DNA of 64,000 bases from Rotaria sordida (Eukaryota > Rotifera > Eurotatoria > Philodinida > Philodinidae): contig CAJNOL010001403.1 of NCBI GenBank assembly GCA_905250125.1, positions 1 to 64,000 of the forward strand, in the 5' to 3' direction. Positions 48,997 through 62,700 of the stretch are shown here, in pieces. The translations under genes were made by a program, and so were the position numbers. Every line of letters begins with the position of its first letter. Position 1 is the first letter of the stretch. The notes beneath the pieces were generated by a model that did no database searches, was not told the DNA's origin, and saw only the letters and a list, made by a program, of their open reading frames with translations.

Positions 48997-50598
48997 TCAT
49001 AGTATACATGTTAATTTTGTCGAAAATTCAAGAATAGCATTACTTAATCCAAGCCAGGTCTTATATATTCTTGTATTGGTTGCTTTACCTAAAATTTATG
49101 ATACAAAAAAGATTTTTTATTTCAAATAATTCATGTGCATATCAATATCATTGATAGATGATCTTAATTTTTCTTTACACAACAAACGTGCATTTATATA
49201 TACAAAATAACACATTTATACTTACTTAATATTCTTTTTTATTAATAGTCGAATAATTTGTTGCTATATTCATAGATAATAATTGATGATTATATTTTAT
49301 TTTTCAATACTTACATGTAGGTTTTTTATATGTTGATTCAGGTGGTCTGTATGATAAATTATCTTTTACATAATGTTGAGAACGATCTGAATGTCGTGTT
49401 AAAGATGGACGTTGATTTAGTGTATTACTTTGTGACCAAGTTAAAGCATCTAATGATTGTGTTGCTGGATTTTTTGATGTAAAAGATAAATCATTATAAG
49501 ATGATGAAAATTTATGTTGTGGTCGTTTCATTGGTGGATAACCAAAACGAGGTATTGGATATTTAAAACTATCATCAATTCGTACTGTACCTAGAAAAAT
49601 AAATTTTAATCAAAAAAATTAATGATAGAAATTATTAAAATATAATAAACCATCGATAAACATAAGATTTGATCCAGAATATGTATTTGTTTGTTTTATA
49701 TGACGCCATTGACTTCCGATACGACCATGACGCATTCTAAAAATGAGTTTAAAAATTTTTTTTGTTTTGTTGGAATATATATATATATCTTTATCATATC
49801 ACCTTGGAAAACCACCTCCAGCTCTTGTAGCTGTTGTTAAATTTCTTTTCAAAGCATCTCGATAGAGAAGTAAAGCAGCTAATTGATCATTTTCATTATC
49901 GATCCAACTATGATTAATCGATGTTGAACTAAAATGAAGATTATTACCAACAATATCTCTAGAAGAAAAAAAAATCAAAAGAAAATCTTTATGTTTTTCA
50001 TAATAAATATTAATCATACCGTTGAGTATCTGGTAATGGTGGATTGTTATTATATGGTTTAACACTTGCAGAAACAAGTTCATCATTTTTGTCATTAGTT
50101 TCATTATTTCGTTGTCCGAAATCATAAGATCGATTAAGAGATTCAGAACTTCCCATTCCATCGCTGCCTACATCATTAGCATCATCGTTAACAAATGATG
50201 CACAAGTGCATTTGCCTCGAGAACCGTGTAATGGACAATTCTATAAAATAATGTTTTTGTTAAATAATATGATTTATAAATAGACTAAGTTTGATTTTAT
50301 TTGATATGAAAAACATGATAATTGAAGTCTATTGAAACTAAATAAACTTCATTAGCACATAATACAACAAAAATTTGTTGTTTAGATTTTTCTTGTAATT
50401 GTAGTTCAGATGATTTATGATGATCAGAAAAGTGTGTCGATCTAAAACAATATATGAGAACTAATATGATCATCTCACCTCATCAATAACTGGCCAATGT
50501 TTTTTTCGTGGACTCGAAACCCATGAAACATTATCCATACTTTGAGCATGTCGAAGTCCATTGGGTAGTTTATAAGAGGATGTTGCTACACCGTCCAT
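48997..50598 (-). CDS. Six-exon orphan protein, mostly disordered
   Basis: Exons 50598-50479, 50240-50020, 49958-49803, 49736-49651, 49590-49315 and 49088-48997 join with correct phases to exactly 316 codons plus stop. The protein starts MDGVATSSYKLPNGLRH. A small Cys-rich patch NCPLHGSRGKCTC sits near residue 41, followed by Ser/Asn-rich disorder, a short helical part (QLAALLLYRDALKRNL, about residue 138), then basic Pro/Ser/Tyr-rich sequence (PIPRFGYPPMKRPQHK). There is no membrane segment. An exon upstream of the chosen ATG is possible, because an AG acceptor lies at about 50630. I do not recognise the family; the composition suggests a scaffold or cytoskeleton-associated protein. Confidence 0.7.
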
Positions 50599-52718
50599 TA
50601 CTGGTTTTTTCTTATTATTATTGTTCGCTTCTCTCTGGTAATAAAAAACACCGATGAATGGTATGAAACATGCATAGATGTTGCTATTGTTGTTTTTTTC
50701 TTGTTATTGTCCTCCTTTCTCTACCTATTTTTTCTCTCTCTCATGAACAATTATAGATCTGACTATAATGAAACTCGTTTCTAAGTCCATTAAATCATTA
50801 CAATACAAAAGAAAAATTGTTTTTCTCTCTCTCTCTTTCTGTTTGTTTCATCTTGCTGTTTTCATTTCACTATATTTTGATAATATGTATTTCACATAAT
50901 GATGCATCAGAAAAAGAAAAAAAAAATTTTAGTTTGTTTCGTACTCGATTTGTTGAGGAGAATAAATAGAAACAAGATGAATATTTCTATCACGATTTGC
51001 CATCATTTATAAATATTACTTGATCTGTAACAAAACAGATACATTCGACTTGACCTATCGATATTATTATTTTAATAGAAAAGTACAATCAATAATGAAA
51101 GGTCATAAGTTACTCTCTTGTGTATATATATATATTTGTTTTTTTTACCTTAAAGTAATATTACATACAAAATTAAAATTCATAGAAAATAAAATTTTAA
51201 CGATTTGAAAAAATAATAATGGTATCAAGACCTCGAATTTTAATAATACATTAATAATCTATAGTAAAAATAGGAAACTAATGCATAAATGTTATTTTCT
51301 TTCTTTTCAGACATTACAAAAAAAAAAAAGAGAAAAAGTAACATTTTTTATGCATTTATATTATTGTAATAGATACACCTTGTTGTTTATAATGATGAAA
51401 ACAACAATTGTACGATTTTATATTTACAATGCGTATGGCATTGATCAATTCTTAAGTGAAACTCATTCATTGGATGTCATTGTGTTGAGTAGATTTGATT
51501 CTAAGGTTCCCGATATGTTAGTTATTAGATAAATCGAATTAAGAATTCAATTTTAATGTTGTGTTATATCGTTTACTTTAATCAATAATTTTTTATATTA
51601 TAACTTTTTTCGAATGTAAATGACATTGATACATATCCTATGTTTATTAAAGAATTAATTATTGAATAAATATCTATGCTGAGATTACATTAATCATTTT
51701 GTAGAAAAGACTAACAGTTCTTTTTTTTAATAACTGAGTTCAACATCAACTAGAGATAGATAATTAACATTGTTTCTTTTTCACTTATTCAATCAAAAAT
51801 GATTATTACATTTCCTTTTTTTTTTTTTCTTTTAAATAAAACATCATTTTGAACAATAAGTTAAATAATTCTTTTTTTCTTTTCAAATGTTTATAATAAA
51901 AGTGCGACAAAAATAAAAACTCGACTTGATTGTATCGATCATTTCAAATATTACAAAAAAAATAAAAGATTTTCTGCTCGATAGTTTACTTAACAACAAA
52001 TATTTGTAGAATGCATCAGTGTTTTTCTTCAAACGATGCTAAACAAAATAACAAGCTGAGATACATTTTTATAATCATATTTATATGACGATTAATTGCC
52101 TAGGCTACAGTTTAAATCTACACATTATTCTTCTTTTATTTGTCGACAATTGCAATCAAACAATAAAATGTTCATATATATTTTCTTTATGAAAGTTTAT
52201 TATAACACACAAAAAAAGAATTTAATTATTCTTTCTAATGTAAAAAAAACAACATTTTTGTAATTGTTCTTTCTTCCTTCAAAGAAAAATAATAAAATGA
52301 AGCTATTTATATATATATATATAAGAACAAACACAACTGAACATTGTATAGTAAATAATAAGCGCTTCTTGCATTCTTTCATCACACTACCGGAACATAA
52401 AAAACTGAAGAGACGAAGAAGGTGAAAGAGAGAGAGAGAGAGACAGAAAAAAAGGTAATGCCTTTCAATCGCATGCAAATGTGTATGCTTTCATCACAAC
52501 AACACAATCGTGCCCATTGACAGTAGACACCATAGTCGTGTAAACAGAACATAATATAACAATAATCGAACACATATTTTAATGATTAATAACGTGTAAC
52601 CTGTTTACAAAAGAAAAGTTAAGATATGTCTATTAAAAGTCAACAAGTATTCAAATTTAAATTTGTAGTTCTTTTTTTTTCTTTATATTAATTAATTGTT
52701 TTTATTTTGAATTCCTAG
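50599..52718. other. Divergent intergenic region
   Basis: This lies between the divergent orphan gene (minus) and LRR gene (plus), so it likely holds both promoters and the first LRR-gene exon. It contains CT-rich tracts (about 50700-50850), TA microsatellites (51126, 52306) and a GA-rich run (52425-52445). I found no convincing exon. Confidence 0.4.
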
Positions 52719-55700
52719 CGAGCACAAACAGATGCAAATCGAATGCCAGGCCGAACAAATAGTTTGTCAACAATTTCATTTAAAACACCTGACTCAACAA
52801 CAACAAAACAAGGTATTAGTCAACCAAGACCAAAATCTGATAATACTAGAACTAATAGGACTAGATCTATTAATGTCGGAGATAATCCACAAGGATCAAA
52901 AGTTTCTAAACCATTAAGAATGATATCTGAAGTTGATGGTATGATAATAAAAAAAAATATTTTATATACATGAAAAGTTTTTGTTTTTTGCTTGGATCTT
53001 GTAAAGAAACAAATATTGATGAAGTCTTAAGTTCACCTGATGTATCAACTTTACCACAAACATTTTGTACTGAAATGCAACAAGATGAAATTTATGAAAC
53101 AATAGTCGAAGAACTAAAAAAGAAATTACCACAGCGAAGTCCACCAAATCAATCTCGATCAGAAACTGTTTTATCAGAGCAAGAACAACCATTATCACCA
53201 CATCTTCTTGGTATAGATGATGATGAGGAAAATATTCTTGATAATGATACAAGTACCATTGATGATGCTTTATCTTCTGAATCCAGTGAAAATATTGCAT
53301 CATCAGTAGAAGATGATTATGATACTGATATTGAATCAGGTTAAATTTATTTTTCAAATTAATGTTTTAACTGGAAATTTTCGTCTTGTTTTTTTTTTCG
53401 TGTGATAGATGTTATTGTTAACGACGATCATGATATAACAGGTAGAACACAATATCGTGAATTATGTTTACATACAAAGATCATTCCATGTTCATATTTT
53501 ATGGCACATATACAAAATAAAGAAATGATTTTACGTTATCATCAATTTAGTACTGATGATATTCGAGCAATAGCAAAAACTCTTTCTGTATGAATAATTT
53601 TTTATTATAAATATAGATTTCTTTTGTTTTTTTCTAATAGTCAAATCTTAATATTGAACGTTTATTCTTAGATGGAAATTATTTACAACAACAAGCAGCA
53701 AAATATATTTCACGAATGATAATAGTAAATGATTTTATTACAGAATTAGTAAATATTTTATATAATTAAAAATAAAATTTCATATTTAATATATATATAT
53801 ATATATTAGTCTCTGGCTGATAATTGTCTTGGTGGTGGTGAAGGTACTCGAGAAATTTGTAAAATGTTAACATTAAATCGTAATTTAAAAAAAATTAATC
53901 TATCAGGTATACAAAAATATTCTTATGAATTCTATTTATTGTTTATATATTTATAATTGATAGGAAATAAATTTAATGATTTTGATGCTGTTCAGTTAGT
54001 CGATGCATTCGAAGTAAACATAAATTCGTTTTTTTTTTGTGAAACACAGTCTTAAAGCAGTATTGAACTATAGGAGAAAAAATTTGGACACTTCCCGCCT
54101 TACGGATGCCAGTCAGAGACTATCACAAACCAGCGTCCTACGGAACAGTCCCGAATCCCGAAAAATTTGGGACGAAACTTTCAGGATTGAAACGTACCAC
54201 ACACACACTTTAAGATTTTTATTTGTAACATATCTTAATATTTAAATAAATAAAAGAGAAAAGAAACAGACAGAGAATTAGACTTCTACTCGAGCAAATT
54301 CTGAAAGAAAAGGCAATTGATTACAAGTGCCAGAATAATGTCAGAGTGCATCCTATACGATATCTTCTATTTCTAAGTTTTACATTTCCACAGAGAAATA
54401 TATAATGAGCTTCAGTTGATAAGTTAAAATATGATCAAACTAAATCAACTATTGCCATATAAGGAAATTATTGCATGTAGCATCTGAAATATCAATGATC
54501 TTTTTCAGATTGAGTCAACGAAAGTTTCAGCAGTTAACTATCGTTTTTCGTACTTTTTTACAGCTCTCGGACGAAATCGAGTTTTTAAAAAACGAATTTC
54601 AGGTATACATTCGTTGTATTCAGCAAATTTTTTCTCATTTTCAAATAATGATTAGATGTTCATGGAAACTAAACGAGTGAGAAGTAATAAGCCGGCTATT
54701 GTACTTTGTCCAGTCAGATACCTTTCACATCACAGACGTTGATAAGCGATCTCTCTGTGATTAGCAAGAGTAGCTACATTGTGTTTCACATTTTAATTTC
54801 GCAGAGATTGTACTAACAGTTTTTGTTTTGGATAGCAAAGTAAAATACTACGTGAACTGAATTTAAGTCATAATTGTTTTGGTGAAGAATGTGGTAAAGT
54901 ACTTGGTGCATATATTAGTAAGATATTTCATTAGATATTGTTTTCTAAGTCTTATATATATATATATGCCGATTCAATATTTATAGGTGGTAATGATTCC
55001 TTAGAATCGATTGATTTAAGTTGGAATAATATTCGAGGACGTAGTGCTATTGATATTGCAAATGGAATTAGAGTATAAACTTATTTCTAATTGTTTTTTT
55101 TATTATAAATATAAAATATATTATTTAAAATCTAGGAAAATGTTCGTTTGAAACGATGTAATCTTGAAATGAACGGTTTTGGACCAGATGGTGGACAAAT
55201 TTTAGGAGATTGTATTAAACAAAATGGTGCATTAGAAGAATTTAATATTAGTGCAAATCGTCTTAATACATCAAATGCATTTGGTATAGCACTTGGATTA
55301 CTTTCAAATGATTCGTTACAAGTTCTTAAAGTAATTCTTTGCTAGATTTTCTTCTTATATTTGATTTAGAAAAAAAAACAAAAAAACAAGTAATATTTAT
55401 TGTAGATTGCTGATAATCAAATAAATAGTGATGGTGCACTTGCTATTTTTCTTTGTATCAAAGCAAATGAATCAAGTATATTACGTGAAATAGATTTTTC
55501 AGTAAGAATAATTTCATTTTTTCTTTTTTGGACGTCAAACTAAGTGTTTTATATTTCAAATTATTTATTTAGCATACAGTAGTTACTCAAGAAGCATTTA
55601 ATATTTGTGAAGATATTGTTAAATTAACAGGTGGTAAATTTCGATATCAAACTGGAAAAGTAACACCAAGTATGTCATTTTAGATTATTGTTAAGTAGGA

Positions 55701-55835
55701 AAAAAAAATAAAAATAATTTATTTTTAGATATTCTTCAACCTAATTCAGCAAGTGAATGTTATACTAAAACTGATGAAGAACTTCTTAATAAACTACGTT
55801 CAAATGCAGCTAATGCAAAATCACATATTACATGA
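52719..55835 (+). CDS. Leucine-rich-repeat protein, LRRC74-like (5' exon missing)
   Basis: Thirteen exons splice in frame: 52719-52938, 53007-53339, 53409-53587, 53641-53748, 53810-53906, 53964-54013, 54836-54917, 54987-55072, 55136-55330, 55406-55500, 55573-55669 and 55729-55835 as the well-supported ones, with stop TGA at 55833-55835. The N-terminal 180 residues are disordered and acidic (DDDEENILDNDTS). Then come about eight ribonuclease-inhibitor-type repeats: IERLFLDGNYL, ITELSLADNCLGG, LKKINLSGNKF, LRELNLSHNCFG, LESIDLSWNNIRG, LKRCNLEMNGFG, LEEFNISANRL and LQVLKIADNQI. Such solenoids mediate protein binding. The first exon visible begins after an acceptor at 52717-52718; an internal Met at 52743 could be a start instead. 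One intron (54014-54835) is enlarged and ends in a family B repeat. (Twelve exons are listed; I count no further one with certainty.). Confidence 0.85.
54680..54830. repeat. Dispersed repeat family B, copy next to an LRR splice acceptor
   Basis: It reads AGTAGCTACATTGTGTTTCA, then CATTTTAATTTCGCAGAG and TTGTACTAACAG, aligned with 40685-40805. It ends a few bases before the acceptor AG at 54834-54835, so the pyrimidine tract of that acceptor may come from the repeat. Confidence 0.62.
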
Positions 55836-56735
55836 CTATTATTTCTTTTTAGTTGTAAAACAAACAACGATAAAAGCAAAAAAAGTGTTCCTACGAATGA
55901 TATACTTAGAATGATATATAAAAGGAAAGAGATGTTTTTAGAACAAAACATTCTCTATTTCCTAATCATACAATATGAAATATTGTTTGATTTGGTTATA
56001 AAATTTATTGAAAAAATATAAATAAAATAAAATTAATTATATGATTTCTAAATTTTCAATATGCTTCATTATAAGATGTTCTCTATTTTATTATAACACT
56101 CGAACGTATTTACAGGAAATTTAATGATAAATAGAAAGATAGAAACAAACAATGTAACGAAGAAATATAATGAATGAAACCAATTCCACAGAAAAGAAAG
56201 GGCTAGAAGGGGGGGAAGATCATAAGGTTGTATGTATATTCTACACTAGCAAACTTTGTTATAGGGATGTGGGTTGTCTCTCAGATCACATCCACACCCT
56301 CTGAAGCTTTGGAACTATATGCACTATTTAGTTTGTTACAGTACGAGCGAATTGAATTTTCTCCCTTTGCTTTTGTTGCGTTACTCCCTTTATTTTTAAA
56401 TATACTGTATATAGGAAGAAAGTACAGAACGAACTGCATCTTATGGTATATCTACCTTGAATAGGAAATAGAGTTCCTGTTAACTCTGTATCGTTTTGGA
56501 TAGTTCTAGAAAATTCCGGAAGTGTTTGTCCTATGACCTTTGATCTGGTAACAGACGGATGGACAGACAACTGTGTTTTATTGTATAATTATGAATAATT
56601 AATAGAGACAATCACAAATACGAAGATATACATAGACAGTCAAGTTATCAATGAAAAGATTAAATCTATTCACTTTTTTTAATGTTACACACCAACAAAA
56701 AAACAAACGATTTATTCTATTTAAAATTAAATTAT
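55836..56735. other. Spacer between convergent genes
   Basis: Spacer between the LRR gene (plus) and the tectonic gene (minus), whose 3' ends face each other. An AATAAA-type signal is visible near 56020. No gene was found. Confidence 0.45.
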
Positions 56736-59700
56736 CTACATGAGAATAAAAACAAAAATGATTAAAAAATTAAAAAATGATGAAAATACAATAGAGTTTG
56801 CTGCTCGATTAAGAGTAAATGGATAAAAGAAATCACCTGGTATACGAACATTAGGTCGTGGTAATTGATCTCCTTGAGTAACAGGTGCATTTGATATATC
56901 TTGAAAAGTAACACTTTGACTTATTAATAATGGTGTTGTTAATGTTGTTGTATATGTTCTAGTCTATAGAAAGATAACAAACGTTTAATAAGAAAAAAAT
57001 TACCAATTAGCGAAATGTCTACAAGCTAAAAATGCGAAACACAATATAACTACTGTTGCTAATCAAAGTACAAAGAGGAATTTCTATAGAACACACGGAC
57101 ATGACTTATTTTCTATCAAAAACGTATTTTATTTTCATAGAAACATAAATTTCCAGTACTCAATAAAAAAAAAACTGAAATTTGTAAAAGAAGATTTTCA
57201 ATGTAAAAATGCCAACCTTTAGAAACCAAGATTTGTTTCAGAAAACTTGAATCTCAGTCCAGAAGGATTTATACTAAACGTGTAGACGTATCAGACAAAG
57301 CAAAACATTCTATGAAAATTTCATCGAGTTTGGAACTAGACTACACTGAACACAACTTTTTCAGAAACCGTTAGTTAAGAAAGTTTATTCCATAGATCTT
57401 TCTTTGGAAAACGACAGAAACTTGGTCAGTTTTTAAGCCTAGGATTTTTCCAAACCCTTAAACAGATTAGAGTCTGGTCTGTGGAGTTTTCATGGTAATG
57501 TTTGTCATGATCGGTTGGAGAAGGGATTGGGTGTGCGAATTTCTACTCTCTATACTTCAACATTCCTGTTAGATCGTGTTTCACAAAAATTGAACGAAAA
57601 GATTTTTTCCACTTACTACACTTTGATAATGAAATACAACTGCACCAAGAATAGGTTGTGGATTAGTAACAGAACCAATGTTAGCATAAGCTATTTGAAT
57701 GTCTAGTCGAATATAACATTGATTTGTAGATGAACTTGGTATAGAACCTTGTTGACATACAGGTTCATTAGAAGATCCTATTTCAAATATACAATATGTA
57801 ACAGGTAGCCAATAACCAGTAATATTTGATGGATTTGGATTGCCATAAGCAGCCACATAGAGATTAAAAGAATTGAAAGGCATAAAAATATTTGGCAGAT
57901 TAGTTTGATTTGGACAAACTTCGGAAACAATCGGACTATGAAAAATGAATGAAAAAAATATTCAAATATAAAAGAGAATGTTCAATTTAAGTAAAAAATT
58001 TTATTTATTCACTTATATATTACTTTTTAAGAACAAAAAAAAAAAAGATTTGAAACAATTATGAAGATTGTTCTCATTAGTTTTCATCGAGTTCGAAAGC
58101 TCTAAAATATTTTTTTTCCAGTAAGCTCTAACAGATAATATTAAAATCGAAGGTCTCTTACAAATTAATCTTCGTGAATAAAAATGAAAATGTCTTCTGC
58201 ACGGTATCATATTTGTCAGCATCGAGTCCAAAATTTTCGGACCTGGACCCGATAGATTCTAATGGGCCCTTATTTTTTTATTTGAAAAAGTATGTCAGAC
58301 TGCAGTGCCCTTTTTTTCTAGCTCATGAAAGTCTCTTTATACCACATTCATGAATAATAAACAACAAAATACTATAGTCTATTTGTATTACGAGAAATTA
58401 TCATAGTCTTTCGTATAGTATTCATATACATTCTGTTCTCTAAGATAAACTTATGCATATTTTGTTTTTAAACTAAATTCGATACAGTTGTAGGTGCCTT
58501 TCAATTTTCAATAATCAATGGTTTTATCATTGCTTTCTTCATAGTTAAAAATGGACGTTTTGTCATAGGCCTAGGATATTTATTGACTATATGATATTCC
58601 AGTGTGTTCAATTCCGTATCATAGAACAAGTGAATATCAGTGTGAAGCTTTTTATGTATCAATAATCAGCACAATTTCTCTATGAATGAAAAAAATTTTT
58701 GGCCTCAAAACCCTTGGAGGAGGGTATAGAAAAAATTATTTTTGAAATGAATATGTGATATTTATAGATTCTTCTAGATTTTAATGCATAAATCAAATCT
58801 AGATACTCGGAATAAAAATTTGAAAAAGAAATAATAAAACTAGTCGATTTCCTTCCGATAATCATAATTTTCGTAGTTCTCCCTGCAAGATCTGGTAGAC
58901 TAAAATTTTTTTCCGTTTATAAAGGAATTATTTATATCGTTTCATCAAGAATTTTGTGTCGATCATTACTACATAAAAAATTTTAATAGGACAGTTGAGT
59001 ATTATTAAAATATCGTTAACATACCGGTCTCGTCATATAGGAAAATAGATTATTCTAGGGAACACTCTTGCCAGTTGACAACAAGTCCCTGCTGCTCCGA
59101 AAGATCTTATCTGTGAAACATTGAAAACTCGATAGTATGCGAGACAGTTTCTGTAGGATAGAATTGAGCAACCTGAAATACCATATAGTCAACAAATATC
59201 CTAGGCCTATGACAAAACGTCCGTTCATTTTTAATTATGAAGAAAGCAATGATAAAATTATTGATTATTGAAAATTGAAAGGTACCTACAACTGTATCGA
59301 ATTCAGTTTAAAAATAAGATATGTCCTCAGCATATTAAAGTTTGAGAAAAATTCGATTTCTTATATTCCATTCGATACCTATATTCTATTCAAAACTTGA
59401 ATAAGAAAGATTGCAATTTAAAGAATTTTACCTAAATAGACACATTGATTGAACATTTTCACCAAAACGAATAGGTATACGAGTTGCGTCAGAACAAGAT
59501 CTGTCTGTTGATGCTTGGAGAATGGTAAAATCTGATATACTTTAGACAAAGAAAAAAAATTTGTTTTTATTGTTTTCTAAAAAGAAAAAAAGGAAATTAT
59601 CAATTCGTTTCTCACTCAATATAACTTCCATTTGAAGTACCAGCTATAATAGGAGCACCTTGTATATAACCTGGATTTCCACTACGTAATGTTGTTGATG

Positions 59701-62700
59701 CTATTGATCCATTCTATCATAAAAGAATATTCGAAAGATATGTTTAAAAAACAAATCTATTCTTCTTATTTACTTTAATAAACCGAACAGTAAATGTTTG
59801 TTGTATTGCGTTGTTCAATGTTCCACTGGTAGTATTTAAAATAATACTACAACTAACTATACCAGTTGGATTTAAATAGAAAATTGTCATTGTTAACTAA
59901 AATACAATTGTGATTGATATACATATATACATTTATCTTAATTATCTTACAGTTCGAAGAGCATTTGAACAAGTAGAACCAGTCCAGGTTGAGGGAGTAC
60001 TAGGTCCATTACAACAAATAAAACTTCGATTATCGCCTAAATAAAAGAAAAAACAAGGATACATATATGTATATATAAGCAAAAAAAGACAAAATACTGA
60101 TGAGAGTTTCTGGATTCTAGAAAAAATAAAATAAAAAACCTATGAAAATAGTTTATTTATTGATCATTTTACCGTAAGAAAACAAAGCGTATTATCATAT
60201 TTCGCAGGATTGAGTGCATCAAGACATATTTGTTCATTTATTGGTTGAGCACATGTCGATTTAAAATCATTCATATAAGCTAAATAAAAATGATTAAAAT
60301 ATCCATTATACATTTTTTTTAATTGTTTATAGAAATTAAATTTACTTATCGGTAGTAAACCTGAACATGTTTGACTATTGAAAAGTGCTATTGGTAATGC
60401 ATAATAACTTGTTATATTAGTTGTCGAAATATATCTGAATATCGAAGTACCTGCCTATAATATTTGCAATTATCTTATATATATATAAAAACAAGTTATT
60501 CAATGTATAAAATAAAACAAACAATTGTAAGTATTGATTCATATGATTATTTTGAATTTTGATTTGATCAACTTATATTTAAAGAATTTCATAGGTCAGA
60601 AAAACAAAGATTCAGTCATTATTTTTTTTTCGAATTCGTACAACAAACAAAAAGAAGTTTCTCAGAAAAATGACTCCGATTTTGGGATTTTCCAGCTGGA
60701 AACTGTTATAAACTTGAAAGTAGTATTATGATGATCGTGTCCGATGAGTAACTCTACGCGGTTATAGCTATTTTCTGCTCGAAGCAGGAATTCGGTAACT
60801 ATGTCCGGTTTCGACTAGTGACCGGCGTGACTGCCGTGACTATCAGTGAGTCACGGTCAGTCACGGGAACTTTCTCGAAATTTTGGAAATCCCTGAGGGG
60901 GAGTAAGGGGACCTTCGCGAAGCTACCGTCTCCCACCCGCTCATCAGTTTTTATGAATAATTTGGAAGTTTCTAGTATTCGTGATTTTGGAAACTCCTGA
61001 GGGGAAGCACGGACACCTACGCGAAGCTACCCTCCTCCGATCATCACTTTTAATAGCAAACAGAACCCTAGTCTCAATCCTGTTCATTTCTTGAGAAATT
61101 TTGCAAGGATCTGTCAGGATTCTAAATCTCCAAGATCTTATCAAATTTTCCTCAGGATCCCGGCTCAATTCCTGATAATTCCTGCTGCCGGGATTTCTCA
61201 CAGTTATACAGGATTCTGTTTAGGATTTCTTTCCGTATCTGACCAGATGTGTTTGTAGATAATGAATACAAGATCCTTCAAGGATTCATTCATGATCCTG
61301 CTTAGGATCCTAACAGGGATAATGGAGAGGATTCTCTCAAGATCTTATCAAATTTTAGACAAGATCTGATGCGGATCTTGATACAAGAATCCAGTCAACT
61401 TTTGCAGCTAAAACTGAGGAGCGTCGCAACAAAAAGTCAACAAGAGACCATATTAGTGACTGTTGTTGTCAGTTAATACAAGTAGAACTTCTGTTCATAC
61501 CCACAACCACATCTTGTTTTCCAAATTATTCCAGGTTAAACAATAATGGTAACCTGGTCAGGGTCCTGATGTAATCCTTTTTCGAATCCTGCTGGGATCT
61601 TGAAATTCCGTGGCTACACACTTCTTTCAGGATTTCATCGTTTCCTCAGGAAAAAAAGAGTGAATTCTGGAAAGATGCTGACTGAATCCATAAAGAACCT
61701 GGTACGGAAACATCAAAGATTTTCCCTAGGGAACCTTTGCAATTGCTCTTTCTGGAAAGGTTTTTTTCATGTTAAGAAACCAGAAAAAAGGGCCGTGACT
61801 CACGGTCACGGTCACGGTGAGCCCAGCCCGTGATCAACCCCTCGTGACCGTGACGTGACCGTGACCAAAAAAGTTGGTCACGCCGGACACTAGTTTCGAC
61901 CTTCACTAAAACAATCCAGCCTACGGATCTGATCATGGATTCCTGTTTTCAAGTGTCTATCTTTATCCGAAATTTTTCGGCTTGACTCGGTCGTACTTCA
62001 TTCAACTGAATTATATATTTTACTTGATAGTTAGTTAATTCAATTGGTGTTCCAAGTGGTGATGAAACACTATTATCGAAATTAATTGATCGTGGAAAAG
62101 TACTTGAATCTAATATTTGATTTATTTTTTGTTGATAATAAGCAGCATTCATATCTATATCTGAAGAGAATTGTTTAAAATAAATCAAAAAAAGAAATAA
62201 TAATAATAACAAACTTCGTTCATTGTCAATACAAACAAGATTATCTTGTTTTTCAATAGTATATGGTGAATTTGATTTAAATATTGGTATATTTTTAAAA
62301 CATGTTGATTGTGTTGTAGATTTTAATGAAATTAAACTAAATGAATTATTGAAAATAGTGATATAAATTTGATCTATGTTTTTTTATTACAAAAAATTTC
62401 ATCTTATGACTTCGATGAGTTTAATAATAGAATTCAAATAAAAAAGCAAGGCTTATTAAAATTAATTATTTCGTGAAACATGAATGTTAAAGTTTAGGAG
62501 TAAAAATTCGGACATCCTCTTCACAGACTTTCATATTGCATTTGCGAAGAAGTGTATCCCAAAATACATAAAATGAAACAGTCTCTGTATGATTAGAAAG
62601 AGCAGCAACATTGTATTTCATATTTTAATCTCACAAAGATTATGCTAACAGCCTTCTTTTTTTTTTCAATCATTTTTATATAGAAAAATCGACTTTTTTC

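Noticed and set aside
50330-50445. Open segment between exons 1 and 2 of the 48997-50598 gene, considered as an extra exon
   Set aside because: Its acceptor does not phase with exon 1, and the frame hits a stop; skipping it gives a clean join of exons 1 and 2.
60800-61030. GTCACGG array considered as a promoter or CpG island
   Set aside because: It is explained by the subterminal repeats of the hAT-like element, whose ends and target duplications are exact.
61600-61833. 77-codon open frame inside the hAT-like element
   Set aside because: It has no transposase motif (no RW or DDE-type signature) and overlaps the subterminal repeat array.
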